64,000 nucleotides of DNA from Labilibacter marinus (GTDB taxonomy: Bacteria; Bacteroidota; Bacteroidia; Bacteroidales; Marinilabiliaceae), in assembly GCF_001659685.2 (NCBI RefSeq), contig NZ_LXYE02000012.1:186001-250000 (forward strand). The letters are read 5' to 3'. How positions within the stretch are numbered: position 1 is the first letter of the stretch; every line of letters starts with the position of its first letter. The position numbers and the translations under genes were made by a program. This document shows positions 35,701-44,319 of the stretch, piece by piece. The notes under the pieces are model-generated. The model was not told the origin of the DNA. It made no database searches and saw nothing but the letters and a program-made list of their open reading frames with translations.

Positions 35701-37122
35701 ACAATGGTTGACTATACGGCCATGATAGCTACAGGTATTAAAAATGTAAACCTAAGTTACACTGAAACAAACGGAACAATATTACCAGGGTATTTACCGA
35801 CTTCTAAGTTTATGGGAACTTCTTCGTATGGAGGGTTTAGTGCTCCGGGTTATGGTTTTATTGCTGGTTGGCAAGATCGTAATTATGCTCAGAAAGCGGC
35901 TGAGCGAGGATGGGTTACAAGTTCTACTATTAACCAGGCATATGTAATGACGCATCAAGAAGACTTTACCATTAAAGCAACGATTGAGCCGATAAATGGA
36001 TTACGAATTGATTTAACTGGTAATAGGAGATACTCTAATAACTTAAACGAATACTATAATTATAATGATAATAGTGGTGTTTTTGAGGTTTCAAACCTTC
36101 GTGAAAATGGTAATTTCAGTATGACCTTTAATATGATTGGCACTTCGTTTGAAAAGGTTGGTAAAACAGGTACTTATGAATCTAAAACTTACAATGAGTT
36201 TCTGGAAAATAGACAAATTATAGCGGATCGATTGGCGCAAGATAAAATTGGTTATACGGATTCAGAAACAGGAGAAGTATATAACCCTGATCCAGGAGAA
36301 GGAATAGATGGAGCTAATGGTTATAGCTTAAACTCGCAGGAGGTATTAATACCATCTTTACTGGCGGCGTATAGCGGACGCGATGCAAATAATATTTTTA
36401 CCGATTTATTTCCGAGTTTATTAAGTATGCACCCTAATTGGCGGGTGTCGTACAATGGTTTGTCAAAAATAAAACCTCTTAAAAAATATATTAAGTCATT
36501 TGACATTACCCATGGTTATCGATCTACCTATAATGTGGGCTCGTATGTAACTAATTCTGGTTATGATGAAGATGGTTATGGAATTAGTTGGGTTAGAAAC
36601 TTGCAAGAAGATTTCATAACGCCGTTTCAAGTAAATTCAGTTTCGTTAAGCGAGATGTTTACGCCATTAATTGGATTAAATATTACCTGGAAAAATAATG
36701 TAACAACTAAAATTGAAAATAAAAAGACTAGGACAATCAACCTAAGTTTATCTAATAATCAGTTAATTGAAAACTATAATAACGATTGGGTTATTGGATT
36801 AGGTTATAGGTTTGATAAAATGGATATGATTTTGGGAAGTAAATCGGGGCAAAAGAAAATTTCAAGTGACCTTAACTTAAGAGCCGATTTCTCCATTAAG
36901 GATAATATTGCCATTTTCAGAAGAATTGAAGATGGTGTTAGTCAGTTAACCTCCGGTAGAAGAATCAATACTTTAAAAATAACGGCGGATTATGTATTAA
37001 GTGATAGATTTAATATGCAGGTGTTTTATGATAGAGCCTTAACGTCGCCATATATTTCTACATCATACCCAACTACCAATAGTAATTTTGGAGTAAGTTT
37101 CCGATTCTCACTAACGCAGTAA
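29734..37122 (+). CDS. sprA: T9SS translocon protein SprA
   Basis: A full-length 2462-residue SprA, the very large outer-membrane barrel that forms the protein-conducting pore of the type IX secretion system and, in gliding species, is needed for surface adhesin export. A signal peptide ends near residue 29 (SGFAAP). Early residues include SilenceD-type blocks typical of SprA such as LDLGIDGLDNIFGSDLINIKPQG (in part) and FDFQEKIQMNIQGNIGDKLK. The C-terminus ends in Phe-rich strand residues (FGVSFRFSLTQ), as expected for barrel assembly by Bam. A T9SS cargo protein is encoded at 60098-61396. Confidence 0.96.
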   Translation: MQKNLNKVFPYTLISVFILTLFVVSGFAAPKTTQSTELGWQDYDQEPDTLQQQSSRFKPVDKQTNNPFLDPQQEKAMELAPVNSLQYETEYDPKTGQIHFYRKIGNMNVKLPYTMSVEEYMDEETRNSLLSYWDTRARSEQGSDKFSILNPKLDLGIDGLDNIFGSDLINIKPQGMAELKIGISRNKIDNPTLQENLRKTTTFDFQEKIQMNIQGNIGDKLKMGINYNTEATFEFENEMKLEYEGKEDDIIQSIEAGNVSLPLPGTLITGSQSLFGLKADLQFGKLSVTSIFSQQKGETSVMDIQGGAQQQEFELPINEYDKNRHFFLSNYFRGLYNDAQKNYPMITRINVGRVEVWITNRAGKFDEAKNVLGMMDLGETGNNLYNTGEWGVTPDTVPDNNANGVYAALIDVNVYGAVRDINKVTETFRNSQLVNGVDYEKVENARRLSPSEYTLNSALGFISLNMSLNADEVLAVAFEYDIDGNTFQVGEFAGDGAESNETLFLKMLKSTNLTPSVKPTWDLMMKNIYAIGAYQVNREDFIFDVTYVDDSTGAHINYMPDEGDLKGQLFLRLLDLDKLNEVYDPTPDGTFDYIENQTIYPQNGRVIFPVLEPFGSHLFELFGSNVDDPLWKKYGYQALYDSTQTLATQDAEKNKFRLKGSYKSSSGSEISLNAQNIPKGSVIVTAGGIKLVENVDYTVDYSFGTVKIINQGLLNSGSPIQVSLESQSLFNLQTKTLMGTHMNYQFNKDFNIGGTIMHLRERPLTQKVNIGDEPIANTIYGFNTSYFSESQWITNLLNNLPLLQVTEPSSVSFEGEYAQLIPGHPDVIKEEGEAYIDDFEGTKISIDMRNWTAWNLASTPQGQKDKFPKAEEINDISAGYERAKAAWYIIDPLFSRDNQYTPNHIKNDLDMQSNHFSREVFIKEIFPDQDVATGTPTNVPVLNFAYYPKERGPYNFDTNVEENGDLVAPETRWGGIQRRVETSDFEAANIEFVEFWVMDPFVYDENPDKAGELYINLGNVSEDVLSDSRKSFEQGLPGPDEPYDVDSTAWGVVSKKQSLVSAFSNEADVRIRQDVGLNGLNSGQELTFYEQFMSDMEALRTNGNLADEAYNRIVEDPASDNYHYFRGSDFDRDEVDILDRYKNFNGPEGNSVPSEYSPESYATASISIPNQEDINRDNTLSENESYFQYKVRFDPTDMQVGNNYISDIREAEVKLKNGDVDKVKWYQFRVPITIPDTIVGNIEDVRSIRFMRMFMHGFQDTTILRFATLDLVRSEWRKYTDDLIEADEYVPNANGVFETGAVNIEENASRQPINYVLPPGIDRIIDPANPQLRELNEQSISLKVSDIAKNDRRAVFKTMNMDMRQYGRLQMEVHAEEVEEGTILNGKAKAFIRLGSDAKNNYYEYEIPLEMTAHGATDREDIWPQNNRFDFALKAFQTIKLKRSKIGKPVNEVYVTPDPDNDRNKVKIKGNPNLSNVRTIMLGLRSANEEEVSYEVWFNELRLTDFNEEGGWAANARMNIKLSDLGNLSLAGNTYTVGFGSIEKNVAGRSQEDFYQYDIATNLELGKFTGAKSRMSIPFYYGYSKEVASPNYYPLDPDIPLDVALDNAKDEAERDSIKKMSQDVVKRKSVNFTNVRLKPKGNKSKIYDVSNVSATYSYNETTERSVNTESKLDKDYRGVLAYNFNNRPKVYEPFKKSKALKGEAFKLIKDFNFYLMPTQLSYRTEMLRRYSQEQLRNVNNPTFKIPVTVRKDFNWNRYFDLRYNLTKSLKFDFKSVTNARIDEPLDILVVDKDLKDEYSEWKEEVMSNIMGGGRVTNYQHNFNASYKVPINKLPYLNWTSANLRYSGMYRWQTAPRSTDESITWGNTISNSNNVQGTLQFNFKTLYNRSKYLKGLSRKYNGSSKNKNTKQTVRYNKDGIKLKKGESFIINHKLKTTETRVRMYDANGRTARGKTVPIDQNKSEFIPEADYDNARVMVTGTKENKTTIFGTMVDYTAMIATGIKNVNLSYTETNGTILPGYLPTSKFMGTSSYGGFSAPGYGFIAGWQDRNYAQKAAERGWVTSSTINQAYVMTHQEDFTIKATIEPINGLRIDLTGNRRYSNNLNEYYNYNDNSGVFEVSNLRENGNFSMTFNMIGTSFEKVGKTGTYESKTYNEFLENRQIIADRLAQDKIGYTDSETGEVYNPDPGEGIDGANGYSLNSQEVLIPSLLAAYSGRDANNIFTDLFPSLLSMHPNWRVSYNGLSKIKPLKKYIKSFDITHGYRSTYNVGSYVTNSGYDEDGYGISWVRNLQEDFITPFQVNSVSLSEMFTPLIGLNITWKNNVTTKIENKKTRTINLSLSNNQLIENYNNDWVIGLGYRFDKMDMILGSKSGQKKISSDLNLRADFSIKDNIAIFRRIEDGVSQLTSGRRINTLKITADYVLSDRFNMQVFYDRALTSPYISTSYPTTNSNFGVSFRFSLTQ

Positions 37123-37137
37123 GAAGAGAATCGGAAG
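37098..37137 (+). terminator. Perfect 11-bp inverted repeat spanning the sprA stop codon
   Basis: TTCCGATTCTC (37099-37109) pairs with GAGAATCGGAA (37126-37136), and the sprA TAA lies in the loop side of the second arm. A short TTTT follows at 37143. It probably ends or stabilises the sprA transcript where it meets the convergent lipoprotein gene. The T run is too far for a classical Rho-independent terminator. Confidence 0.5.
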
Positions 37138-37144
37138 GCGGGTT

Positions 37145-37915
37145 TTATTCGATAGATTGAGCTTCTAGAACTTTTAAATAGATATATCCGCATAATAGTG
37201 TTACGGTACCTACACCAACCATAAAGTTGCCAAAGTCTGTTGTTTTAGAATTGTAAAAGGTGTCCTTTCTATCTTTAATGGATGCAGATGAAGTGCGAAA
37301 TATACTCGAAACCCAAAAGTCCGTATCTATTTTTTTAAGACGATTTCCATTAGGATTATCACAATAGGCCAAGCTGCAGTTAAACTTATAAGGAGATGAT
37401 GCTTGGTTGAATAAATGCTCCCTGACTTTAGTGGGAGTGCCGGAAGTATTATATGTGTAGATGGGAATGCGCATGGTACTGTCAGCATTTTGTGTACTTA
37501 AAAATCCTTTTTGCTCCAGTGTGTTGTAAATAGATGATTGTCCTTTGGCAGGTATTCTTTCGATGGATTTGGATTTAGTAGAATGTGTGCTGTTTCCATA
37601 TTCAAAACTATCGTTAAAATAAGATAAGCTTGGTTTTAAGGGTACTAAGATGTTGTTTATGTTTAGCTTTGAATTTTGCCAATCGATATATATGGTTGTA
37701 TCTAATTTGTTAAAAATATCTATTTGTATAGGGCATCCAGAGCCATCAAAGGAATACACCACCTGTATACTGTCATCTTCATAAAAAAAATCATCGTATT
37801 GCGATTTCGGAAGGTTACTACTTAAGGTAGAATATTGGTAGGCAGAACAAGAGCATAATGAGCTAATAATAGCAATAGAAATTACAAAAATGGGTAAAGG
37901 TAAAGATGTTTTCAT
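37145..37915 (-). CDS. Predicted lipoprotein, unknown function
   Basis: A 256-residue protein. The N-terminal hydrophobic segment ends in a lipobox-like LCSC with Cys23 as the likely lipidated residue. The mature part looks beta-rich (VVYSFDGSGCPIQIDIFNKLDTTIYIDWQNS), like small Bacteroidota envelope proteins with an immunoglobulin-like fold. A hydrophobic stretch near the C-terminus (FMVGVGTVTLLCGYIYLKV) could be a membrane helix. It is convergent with sprA. No characterised family recognised. Confidence 0.7.
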   Translation of the reverse strand: MKTSLPLPIFVISIAIISSLCSCSAYQYSTLSSNLPKSQYDDFFYEDDSIQVVYSFDGSGCPIQIDIFNKLDTTIYIDWQNSKLNINNILVPLKPSLSYFNDSFEYGNSTHSTKSKSIERIPAKGQSSIYNTLEQKGFLSTQNADSTMRIPIYTYNTSGTPTKVREHLFNQASSPYKFNCSLAYCDNPNGNRLKKIDTDFWVSSIFRTSSASIKDRKDTFYNSKTTDFGNFMVGVGTVTLLCGYIYLKVLEAQSIE

Positions 37916-38128
37916 CGGATGTTAATTATAGTTTGTTAAAGTAATTGTTGGCGTCTATGTTGAATCAATTTCTATGCCAAATCTTTAATCATTGAAATTA
38001 GCTTAAGTCCGTTTATTGTTGAAATAAAGTTGTTTTTAGGATAGAAAATGGCTTTGCTTAGAGGTGGTTTTTAATGTGTTTGTCTTGTACTATTCTGCTA
38101 AAAACCACAAGTTTTCGGTATAATTTGT

Positions 38129-38136
38129 TAATTTTG
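38129..38136 (+). promoter_or_regulatory. Putative -7 box (TAATTTTG) for the DUF5063 operon
   Basis: TAATTTTG matches TAnnTTTG and is 113 bases before the DUF5063 ATG, which would leave a leader of about 105 bases. The rest of the 334-base gap (37916-38249) holds no other element I could support. Confidence 0.4.
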
Positions 38137-38249
38137 CGCATTAAATTAATATCGATAATAAATTTAAGATAGAATATTGCGGTAAGCTACTGGTTTATTG
38201 TGCTGTGTGCTCATAGTAGGCATGGATATTTTATCATCTAAATATTAGA

Positions 38250-38867
38250 ATGGAAAAAGAGTTAGACCATATTGTTTATTCAAAAAATGTGCTTGAATTT
38301 GTAACGGTAGCTAACGAATATTGTAATCAAATAGAAGCAGTAGAAGAAATGTCTGTGAAAGAATTGATTACTTTAGCTACACGTATCTTACCTCTGGTTT
38401 ATTTAAAAGCAGTGGTATTGCCAAAAGTAGAGTTTGTTTTGGATGAAAGCATCGAGAAAACAATTAGAGAAGAAGATTATATTAGAGTTCAACATACTTT
38501 ATTGAATAAATTAGGTGAGTACGACGATTATTTGGAAGTCTTTGTTCCAGATAATGAGCAAGATCAAGGTGATGTTGCTTCTAGTGTATCCGAAAACTTA
38601 GCGGATATATATCAAGATTTAAAAGATTTTCTTTTTGCCTATAAAATTGGAGTAACTGATATAATGAATGATGCGTTAGCTGAGCTGAATAATGCATTTG
38701 AGCTTTATTGGGGGCAAAAATTAGTCAATGTACTACGAGCTTGCCATAACTTGTTATATAGCAATAAAGATTTAGACGAAGAAAGCCTGTATGGCTCAAG
38801 CGAAGGAGAGAGTACAAATAATTGGTTCAATAAGTTTCAGGACCAATGGCAGGAAGGTGAGGATTAA
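38250..38867 (+). CDS. DUF5063 domain-containing protein
   Basis: A 205-residue, strongly acidic and all-helical protein. VLEFVTVANEYCNQIEAVEEM and ITLATRILPLVYLKAVVLPK fit DUF5063, a family seen in Bacteroidota directly ahead of a 3'-5' exonuclease gene, as here. The function is unknown. Its TAA and the next ATG are directly adjacent, indicating translational coupling and probably joint function with the exonuclease. Confidence 0.82.
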   Translation: MEKELDHIVYSKNVLEFVTVANEYCNQIEAVEEMSVKELITLATRILPLVYLKAVVLPKVEFVLDESIEKTIREEDYIRVQHTLLNKLGEYDDYLEVFVPDNEQDQGDVASSVSENLADIYQDLKDFLFAYKIGVTDIMNDALAELNNAFELYWGQKLVNVLRACHNLLYSNKDLDEESLYGSSEGESTNNWFNKFQDQWQEGED

Positions 38868-39503
38868 ATGGATAAAGGAGAACACTTGATCAAGAATAAA
38901 ATAACAAACGAAGAGCTTAATGAATTACCTTTGCAGCACTATACTGGAGAAATAGTAGTGGTTGAAGATGCCAATGGTGTAACACAGGTAATGAAAGAAA
39001 TAAATGGTGAAACCATCTTAGGTTTTGATACGGAAACGCGACCATCGTTTAAAAAAGGTAAAACCAATTTTATTTCGCTTATTCAGCTTACTACAGAAAA
39101 ATCTACTTTTTTAATCAGAACAAATAAAACGGGTGTTACGCAAGAGTTAGTTGACTTGCTTCGTGATGAGAATGTTAAAAAAGTTGGTGTTGGTATTCGT
39201 GATGATATCAGAGGACTTCAGAAAATAGAAGCGTTTGAGCCTGGTGGCTTTGTGGAGCTTCAGACCATGGCTGTGGATAAGGGGCTAAAAGACTTTTCCT
39301 TAAAAAAGCTAGCTGGAATTTTATTGGAGTTTCGGGTTTCAAAACGTCAACGGCTTTCTAATTGGGAAGCTGACGAATTATCGCAAGGTCAAATGATTTA
39401 TGCAGCTACCGATTCTTGGGTAGCATTAGAGATATTTAAAAAATTAAACATACTCGATAAAGGTCAAATTATTGACGTTGAACCTGAAGAGGATCAGGCA
39501 TAA
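38868..39503 (+). CDS. 3'-5' exonuclease, DEDDy type (RNase D-like)
   Basis: A 211-residue single-domain DEDD exonuclease. Exo I is GFDTET (about residues 54-59; Asp and Glu bind metal), Exo II lies in KVGVGIRDDIRGLQK, and Exo III is YAATDSWVALEIF (about 177-189) with Tyr in the DEDDy place. It lacks the HRDC domains of RNase D and may act on RNA or DNA ends. It is coupled to the DUF5063 gene and followed by an RlmI-like rRNA methyltransferase gene, which hints at RNA work. Confidence 0.88.
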   Translation: MDKGEHLIKNKITNEELNELPLQHYTGEIVVVEDANGVTQVMKEINGETILGFDTETRPSFKKGKTNFISLIQLTTEKSTFLIRTNKTGVTQELVDLLRDENVKKVGVGIRDDIRGLQKIEAFEPGGFVELQTMAVDKGLKDFSLKKLAGILLEFRVSKRQRLSNWEADELSQGQMIYAATDSWVALEIFKKLNILDKGQIIDVEPEEDQA

Positions 39504-39546
39504 TTAATCGAACAAAACTACATTCAAAAAAATAACAAATAATTTC

Positions 39547-40731
39547 ATGTCATATATTAAAGTTGTTCTAAAATCAGGAAAAGATCAGTCTTTACGTAGA
39601 TTTCACCCGTGGGTATTTAGTGGTGCAATAAAAAAAATATACGGAGAGCCTGCAGAGGGAGATATAGTTGAGGTTTTTGACAATAAAGATGGTTTCTTAG
39701 GTTTAGGACATTATCAAATTGGTTCAATTGCTATTCGTATTGTTTCGTTTAAGCAAGTAGAAATTACGGATGAGTTTTGGGCTGATAAAATTAAGCAAGC
39801 CTATCAGTTGCGTAAAGATCAAGGATTAATTGATGACCCTAATACAGATGCGTATCGTTTGATAGGTGCTGAAGGGGATAATATGCCAGGCCTAATAATT
39901 GATATGTATGGCGATACAGCAGTAGTGCAAATGCACTCTGTAGGTATGTTCCTAATCAAAGATAAGATAGATCAAATTCTGAAAGATGTTTTTGGAGATG
40001 CTTTAAAGGCTATTTATAATAAATCAGAAGGAACACTTCCTTTTAAAGCTAAAGTGACGCCTGAAAATGGATATACTTTTGGTAAATCGGAAGCCAGAAT
40101 TGCACTAGAAAATGGATTGAAGTTTAGGGTAGATTGGGAGAAGGGACAGAAAACGGGTTTCTTTGTTGATCAGCGAGAAAATAGAGCGTTATTGGAGCAT
40201 TATAGTAAAGGTAAGTCTGTGTTAAACATGTTTTGTTATACAGGAGGATTTTCCTTTTATGCCATGCGTGGAGGTGCAGAATTAGTTCACTCGGTAGATA
40301 GTTCGGAAAGAGCTATTGAGTTAACTAAAGAAAATGTTGAGCTAAATTATCCAGGAGATGAGCGTCACGATGCATTTGCTGTGGATGCTTTTAAATATTT
40401 GGATGATATAAAAGACAAATATGACTTAATTATTCTTGATCCACCTGCATTTGCTAAACACAATAATGTGCTAAATAATGCTTTGCAAGGATACAAGAAA
40501 TTGAATGCTAAAGCTTTTGAGCAGATAAAATCAGGCGGTATTATTTTTACCTTCTCTTGCTCTCAGGTTGTTAGTAAAGATGCATTTAGAAAAGCTGTTT
40601 TTTCTGCAGCTGCTAGGTCGGGGCGAAATGTAAGAATACTAAATCAGCTTACTCAACCTGCAGATCATCCTGTAAATATTTATCATCCAGAAGGAGAATA
40701 TTTAAAAGGATTAGTGTTATACGTTGAATAA
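39547..40731 (+). CDS. RlmI-like rRNA (cytosine-C5) methyltransferase
   Basis: A 394-residue class I methyltransferase. An N-terminal PUA domain (about 1-80, SLRRFHPWVFSGAIKKIYG) is followed by an EEHEE-like linker and the catalytic domain: motif I NMFCYTGGFSFYAM (about 221-234), motif IV LDPPAFAK (about 299-306) and FSCSQ (about 338-342), the arrangement of the RlmI/YccW family that makes m5C in 23S rRNA. The exact target base in this organism is inferred. Confidence 0.9.
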   Translation: MSYIKVVLKSGKDQSLRRFHPWVFSGAIKKIYGEPAEGDIVEVFDNKDGFLGLGHYQIGSIAIRIVSFKQVEITDEFWADKIKQAYQLRKDQGLIDDPNTDAYRLIGAEGDNMPGLIIDMYGDTAVVQMHSVGMFLIKDKIDQILKDVFGDALKAIYNKSEGTLPFKAKVTPENGYTFGKSEARIALENGLKFRVDWEKGQKTGFFVDQRENRALLEHYSKGKSVLNMFCYTGGFSFYAMRGGAELVHSVDSSERAIELTKENVELNYPGDERHDAFAVDAFKYLDDIKDKYDLIILDPPAFAKHNNVLNNALQGYKKLNAKAFEQIKSGGIIFTFSCSQVVSKDAFRKAVFSAAARSGRNVRILNQLTQPADHPVNIYHPEGEYLKGLVLYVE

Positions 40732-40796
40732 TATTGTAGTACATAGTTTGGTGTCCTGACGATTTTGTCTGGATGTTTTATACTAATAAAGGATAC

Positions 40797-42044
40797 ATGA
40801 AGTTTACAGAATTTGATTTTTCCCAAGAAGTATTAGATGGATTGGATGCCATGCGTTTTGATGAGGCTACTCCTGTTCAGGAAAAAACCATTCCTATTAT
40901 AAAAACGGGAACAGATTTAATTGCGTGTGCCCAAACTGGTACGGGAAAAACGGCTGCCTATTTGTTGCCTGTGTTAGATCGTATTGTGCGTGAAGGACAT
41001 AATGGTACTACAGCCTTAATTCTTGTTCCTACAAGGGAATTGGCTTTGCAGATAGATCAGCAGATAGAAGGTTTTAGTTACTTTTTGGATGTCACTTCAA
41101 TGTCTGTTTTTGGAGGTAATGATAAAGGGCTTTGGGATCAGCAAAAAATTGGATTAACTAAAGGTGCGGATATCATTGTTGCTACTCCAGGGAGGATGAT
41201 TCAGCATTTAACCATGGGTTATGTTGATTTTAAATCTGTGAAACACTTGATCTTAGATGAGGCAGATAGAATGCTTGATATGGGTTTCTTGGATGATCTT
41301 ATGCAGATAGAGAGCTTCTTACCAAAAGAAAATAGACAAGGTTTATTGTTTTCTGCTACTATGCCTCCTAAAATTAGGGATTTAGCAAAAAAGTTATTGG
41401 ATAAACCTGAAGAAATTAATATTGCCATTTCAAAGCCTGCGGAAGGTATTTTACAAGCGGCTTACGTGGTTCATGAGCATCAAAAAATAGACTTAATTGT
41501 AGATCTATTGAAGGATAAAGATGTTCCAAGTATCATTATTTTTTCTTCTCGTAAGTCGAAGGTAAATGATATTGTAAGGGCTTTAAAAAGAAATGAATTT
41601 AATGCGCGAGGAATTCATTCTGATTTGGATCAGAAAGAACGAATTGAAGTGCTTAGAGAATTTAAGAATCGTAATGTTCAGATTCTTGTTGCAACGGATA
41701 TTGTGGCTCGAGGGATTGATATTGAAAAGATAGATTTAGTAATCAATATAGATGTTCCTAATGATGCGGAGGATTATGTGCATAGAATTGGTCGTACTGC
41801 CAGAGCTCAAACGCAAGGAGTGGGTATTACCTTTATTAACGAAGATGATCAATATGACTTTCATAAGATTGAAAAATTAATAGAAACAGATATTTATAAA
41901 ATTCCATTACCTCCGCATTACGAAGAGGCGCCTAAATATGAGCCAGAGGCCAAGATGAAACGTTTTGGAGGAAAGCGCAAAGGTGGTGGTAAAAAAAGTG
42001 GTGGAAAACCCCAGTATAAAAAAAAGGCGCCAAAGAAGGATTAA
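40797..42044 (+). CDS. DEAD-box RNA helicase (RhlE/CshA-like)
   Basis: A 415-residue DEAD-box helicase. The preferred start is the ATG at 40797, giving MKFTEFDFSQEV, because AAAGGA lies just upstream and the Q-motif phenylalanine follows at the usual distance; the ATG at 40773 would add eight unconserved residues. Motifs: AQTGTGKT (I), PTREL (Ia), DEAD (II), SATMP (III), and HRIGRTAR (VI). A basic tail of about 30 residues rich in Lys and Gly (RFGGKRKGGGKKSGGK) probably binds RNA. Expected roles are ribosome assembly and mRNA turnover, often in the cold. Confidence 0.93.
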   Translation: MKFTEFDFSQEVLDGLDAMRFDEATPVQEKTIPIIKTGTDLIACAQTGTGKTAAYLLPVLDRIVREGHNGTTALILVPTRELALQIDQQIEGFSYFLDVTSMSVFGGNDKGLWDQQKIGLTKGADIIVATPGRMIQHLTMGYVDFKSVKHLILDEADRMLDMGFLDDLMQIESFLPKENRQGLLFSATMPPKIRDLAKKLLDKPEEINIAISKPAEGILQAAYVVHEHQKIDLIVDLLKDKDVPSIIIFSSRKSKVNDIVRALKRNEFNARGIHSDLDQKERIEVLREFKNRNVQILVATDIVARGIDIEKIDLVINIDVPNDAEDYVHRIGRTARAQTQGVGITFINEDDQYDFHKIEKLIETDIYKIPLPPHYEEAPKYEPEAKMKRFGGKRKGGGKKSGGKPQYKKKAPKKD

Positions 42045-42160
42045 TGCTTTCTTGCGCGTAAAAATATTTAAATCTGGTAATGTGTGATACCGCTGTATAA
42101 ATTCAGCGAAACGATGAGTTGAGATGTGGTATTCATTATTACTTTCTCAAACAACAACAC

Positions 42161-44296
42161 ATGTCAACTCAAATTAATCAGATTATAGCTCAGGAGCTGA
42201 AGTTGCAGCTCAATCATGTAAATAGTACCATCGAATTAATTAGCGAAGGAGCTACTGTTCCATTTATTAGCCGTTATCGAAAAGAACGAACGGGTAGTAT
42301 GGATGAGGTAAATGTTGCTTTAGTTAAAGAGAGATACGAAAAGTTGCTTGAAATAGAAAAGCGAAAAGAAGCTATTTTAAAGTCGATGGACGAGCAAGGG
42401 GTGTTGACTGCTGAGCTTCGAAAGAAAATTACGGAAACTTTTAATTCTACTGAATTAGAGGATATTTACCTTCCTTTTAAACCCAAAAGAAAAACGCGTG
42501 CTGTAAAGGCTAAAGAAAAAGGACTTGAGCCTTTGGCTAAAGTCATCATGAAGCAATATGAACGTGATGTAGAAGGGAAAGCTTCGCAGTTTGTAAATGA
42601 TGAGGTATTGGATGCAGAAGAGGCTTTACAAGGTGCGCGAGATATAATTGCGGAGTGGGTTAATGAAAACTCTGTTGCACGAGATATTGTACGTACGGGT
42701 TTTGATCGAAACGCTATAGTTTCTTCCTCCTTGGTGAAAGGAAAACAGGAAGAAGGAATGAAATATAAAGATTATTTCGACTTTAGTGAGCCTCTTAAAA
42801 AGTGTCCTAGCCATCGTTTGTTGGCGATACGTAGAGGAGAAAAAGAAGGGGTTTTAAAAGTTAATATTTCGCCAGATGAAGAACAGATTTTAGATCGTCT
42901 AGGTCGCTATTTTGTAAAAGGTAATACAGAGGCTTCGGAGCAGGTGGAATTGGCTGTAAAGGATTCGTTAAAGCGTTTGTTGAAACCATCCTTAGAAACG
43001 GAGTTTGCTAACCTCTCAAAAGAAAAGGCAGATGCTGAAGCGATAAATGTGTTCACAAATAACTTACGACAATTGTTACTTTCTTCGCCTTTGGGCCAGA
43101 AAAGAGTGTTGGCTATTGATCCTGGCTTCAGGACGGGTTGTAAGGTCGTTTGCTTGGATGCGCAAAGTAATTTAGTGCATAATGAGAATATCTATCCGCA
43201 TCCTCCGCAAAGAGAGACTAAGCAGGCAGCAAAGAAAATATCTTCTTTGGTAGATGCTTATAAGATTGAAGCCATTGCGATTGGCAATGGTACTGCCTCT
43301 CGAGAAACAGAATCGTTTATTCGAAGTATAAAATACAGTAGAGATATTCAGGTTTTTGTGGTGAGTGAAGATGGAGCATCTATTTATTCGGCCAGTAAGG
43401 TGGCTCGTGAGGAATTTCCAGAGTATGATGTTACGGTTCGTGGAGCGGTTTCTATCGGCAGGCGTTTAATGGATCCTTTGGCAGAGTTGGTAAAAATTGA
43501 TCCTAAGTCAATTGGTGTGGGACAGTATCAGCATGATGTTGATCAATCTAGTTTGAAGTCATCGTTAGATCAAGTAGTTGAGTCTTGCGTAAATAAAGTG
43601 GGAGTTGACTTAAATACGGCTAGTATGCACTTGTTAACTTACGTCTCAGGTTTAGGGCCGCAGTTGGCTAAAAATATTGTAGAATATAGAAAAGAGAACG
43701 GAGCTTTTGCTTCCCGCAATCAGTTGAAAAAGGTGCCGAGATTAGGTGCCAAGGCTTATGAGCAGGCTACGGGATTTTTACGAATAACCGAAGCTAAAAA
43801 TCCTTTAGATAATTCTGCAGTTCATCCTGAATCGTATGCTATAGTGGAAAAAATGGCTAAGGATAATGACTGTAAGGTAAAGGATTTAATTTCGGATAAA
43901 AATATCCGGGATAGGATAAAATTAAACGATTACGTTACAGAAACTATCGGAATGCCTACGCTTAAAGATATCATGAGTGAGTTAGAAAAGCCTGGGCGTG
44001 ACCCGCGACAAATCATTAAAGTATTTGAGTTTGATAAAAATGTGAGGGGTATTGAGGATTTGATTGAAGGCATGATTTTACCAGGTATCGTGACCAATAT
44101 AACCAATTTTGGGGCTTTTGTAGATGTGGGTGTAAAACAGGATGGTTTGGTTCATATTTCGCAGCTAGCCAACAAGTTTATAAGCGACCCTAATGAGGTT
44201 ATTGCTTTACATCAGCATGTAAAAGTTAAAGTAATGGAAGTAGATAGGGTGCGTAAAAGAATTCAACTGTCGATTAAAGAAGCAGAGATGCAGTAG
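42161..44296 (+). CDS. tex: Tex family S1 RNA-binding protein
   Basis: A 711-residue Tex/YhgF protein. The ATG at 42161 (MSTQINQII) is preferred over the in-frame TTG at 42119, which adds 14 unconserved residues. Domains: N-terminal HTH region, a YqgF/RuvX-like RNase H fold (VLAIDPGFRTGCKVV), HhH motifs (YVSGLGPQLAKNIVEYRKENG) and a C-terminal S1 domain (ILPGIVTNITNFGAFVDVG). Tex is a conserved nucleic-acid-binding protein linked to transcription and RNA processing, related to eukaryotic Spt6. Confidence 0.94.
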   Translation: MSTQINQIIAQELKLQLNHVNSTIELISEGATVPFISRYRKERTGSMDEVNVALVKERYEKLLEIEKRKEAILKSMDEQGVLTAELRKKITETFNSTELEDIYLPFKPKRKTRAVKAKEKGLEPLAKVIMKQYERDVEGKASQFVNDEVLDAEEALQGARDIIAEWVNENSVARDIVRTGFDRNAIVSSSLVKGKQEEGMKYKDYFDFSEPLKKCPSHRLLAIRRGEKEGVLKVNISPDEEQILDRLGRYFVKGNTEASEQVELAVKDSLKRLLKPSLETEFANLSKEKADAEAINVFTNNLRQLLLSSPLGQKRVLAIDPGFRTGCKVVCLDAQSNLVHNENIYPHPPQRETKQAAKKISSLVDAYKIEAIAIGNGTASRETESFIRSIKYSRDIQVFVVSEDGASIYSASKVAREEFPEYDVTVRGAVSIGRRLMDPLAELVKIDPKSIGVGQYQHDVDQSSLKSSLDQVVESCVNKVGVDLNTASMHLLTYVSGLGPQLAKNIVEYRKENGAFASRNQLKKVPRLGAKAYEQATGFLRITEAKNPLDNSAVHPESYAIVEKMAKDNDCKVKDLISDKNIRDRIKLNDYVTETIGMPTLKDIMSELEKPGRDPRQIIKVFEFDKNVRGIEDLIEGMILPGIVTNITNFGAFVDVGVKQDGLVHISQLANKFISDPNEVIALHQHVKVKVMEVDRVRKRIQLSIKEAEMQ

Positions 44297-44319
44297 CGAA
44301 TGCTTATAAAGTATAAAGT

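Noticed and set aside
42119-42160. TTG start adding 14 residues to Tex
   Set aside because: The added residues are not like any Tex N-terminus; the ATG at 42161 begins the conserved region.
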